From Streptomyces sp. MspMP-M5 (GTDB taxonomy: Bacteria > Actinomycetota > Actinomycetes > Streptomycetales > Streptomycetaceae): a stretch of DNA of 64,000 nucleotides. The stretch lies in the NCBI RefSeq assembly GCF_000373585.1, contig NZ_KB891855.1, positions 1 through 64,000 of the forward strand. The letters are read 5' to 3'. The notes below the pieces were generated by a model that was given only the letters and a program-made list of their open reading frames with translations, did no database searches and had not been told where the DNA came from. Position numbers and translations under genes: made by a program. Of the stretch, positions 63,338 through 64,000 are shown one piece after another (position 1 is the stretch's first letter; every line of letters begins with the position of its first letter).

Positions 63338-64000
63338 GCCCGGCCGCGCGCCACCCGGCCCGGCCGTCCGTGGTGATCGTGGGCGCCGGCCCGCGGGGCA
63401 CCGGCGTGCTGGAGCGGATCGCCGCCAACGCCCCCGAGCTGTGGGGCGACGCGCCGCTCGACCTGCACCTGGTCGACCCGCACCCGCCCGGCGGCGGCCG
63501 GATCTGGCGCCGGGCGCAGTCCCCGCTGCTGTGGATGAACTCCACGGCCGAGGACGTCACCATGTTCACCGACGAGACCGTCGAGCAGGCCGGGCCGGTG
63601 CGCCCGGGGCCCTCGCTCGCCGAGTGGGCCCGCGCCGTGCGCGAGGGGCGGCTGCCCGCCCCGCCCGGCCCCGGCGGTGCCGCGGCGGCGCTGGGCCCGC
63701 GGGACTTCGCCGGGCGCCGGCTGCTCAACGGCTACCTCCGCTGGGTCCACGAGGACGCGGTGGCCGCCCTCCCGCCCGGCGTCACCGTGCACGTGCACCG
63801 GGCGAGGGCGGTGCGCGTCTCCGGCCCGCGCGACGGGCGCCAGCAGGTATGGCTGGCGGGCCGCGCCGCCCCGCTGCTGGCCGATGCGGTCGTGCTGACG
63901 CTGGGCCATCTGGAGTCCCGACCGGGCGCGGAGGAACGGGAGTTGGGGGCGTTCGCGGCCCGGCACGGGCTGACGTACCTGCCGCCCGCGTTCACCGCCG
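63334..64000 (+). CDS. FAD/NAD(P)-binding protein (partial, runs off window)
   Basis: 222 codons are visible and no stop is reached. The N-terminus RPSVVIVGAGPRGTGVLERI has the GxGxxG dinucleotide fold, and LHLVDPHPPGGGRIWRRAQS continues it; SPLLWMNSTAEDVTMFTDET resembles the FAD/NAD(P)-binding_9 family. GTG 63334 overlaps the permease stop by 4 bases. Such proteins often accompany amino-acid uptake or siderophore genes, but the substrate is unknown. Confidence 0.85.
   Translation, partial: MSPAARHPARPSVVIVGAGPRGTGVLERIAANAPELWGDAPLDLHLVDPHPPGGGRIWRRAQSPLLWMNSTAEDVTMFTDETVEQAGPVRPGPSLAEWARAVREGRLPAPPGPGGAAAALGPRDFAGRRLLNGYLRWVHEDAVAALPPGVTVHVHRARAVRVSGPRDGRQQVWLAGRAAPLLADAVVLTLGHLESRPGAEERELGAFAARHGLTYLPPAFTA

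Overview
This is very GC-rich DNA (well above 70% by eye) with strong G/C third-position bias, frequent GTG and TTG starts, 4-base ATGA/GTGA gene overlaps, -10 boxes of the TAGGCT type and DtxR-type iron boxes. Gene content (desferrioxamine genes, a SepF-like protein, PucR, LysM/Rpf and GH64 secreted proteins) and gene order point to a Streptomyces chromosome, core region. From memory, not from a search, most of the order follows the S. coelicolor SCO1749-SCO1793 neighbourhood read backwards. The desferrioxamine genes are the exception, because in that species they sit elsewhere (near SCO2780).

Layout. 1-0.36 kb: the 3' end of an rRNA operon (23S tail, 5S, strong terminator). 0.4-2.2 kb: a protein with about 320 residues of GGFRRD-type repeats and a helical TPR-like C-terminus. 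2.2-7.7 kb: desABCD on the minus strand, led by an iron box. 7.7-10.1 kb: a DUF1015 protein and a HAD phosphatase. 10.2-15.5 kb: a siderophore-uptake locus diverging from a second iron box (lipoprotein and flavin reductase on one side; two FecCD permeases and an ATPase on the other). 15.5-24 kb: SCP2-like protein, tlyA-nadK, an S41 protease lipoprotein, recN, a very small MraY/WecA-like membrane protein and a GT4 glycosyltransferase. 24-31.7 kb: PucR regulator, GH64 and GH15 glycosidases, pyrG, Nudix. 31.8-40.4 kb: a STAND-type ATPase/TPR protein, ald, parA, a small RHH-like partner, scpA-scpB-rluB. 40.5-43.1 kb: an ADP-ribosylglycohydrolase with two RlaP/YcgL-type nucleotidyltransferases, the most system-like accessory locus here. 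43.2-47.7 kb: aroH-tyrA, cmk-plsC-der. 47.8-56.5 kb: cell-envelope and unknown genes (Rpf/LysM protein, GT4 plus partner, MerR, I78 inhibitor, PAP2, PIG-V-like mannosyltransferase). 56.7-60.2 kb: DHA2 exporter, glutaryl-CoA dehydrogenase-like enzyme, SepF-like protein. 60.5-64 kb: a solute-binding protein and GNAT gene preceded by a 23-residue leader peptide ending in Cys, diverging from an ABC permease and an FAD-binding protein cut by the window end.

How the genes work together. The two iron boxes join desferrioxamine synthesis and ferric-siderophore uptake and reduction into one iron-starvation response. ParA, the RHH-like protein and ScpAB form a chromosome-organisation block, with RluB, AroH/TyrA, Cmk, PlsC and Der as the usual housekeeping neighbours. 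The 60.5-64 kb locus looks like sulfur or cysteine-linked amino-acid uptake, judged from its leader peptide.

Limits. Everything was read by eye. Family assignments rest on remembered motifs and no search was run. Start codons were chosen from visible ribosome-binding sites and overlaps. Comparisons with named S. coelicolor or M. tuberculosis loci are from memory.
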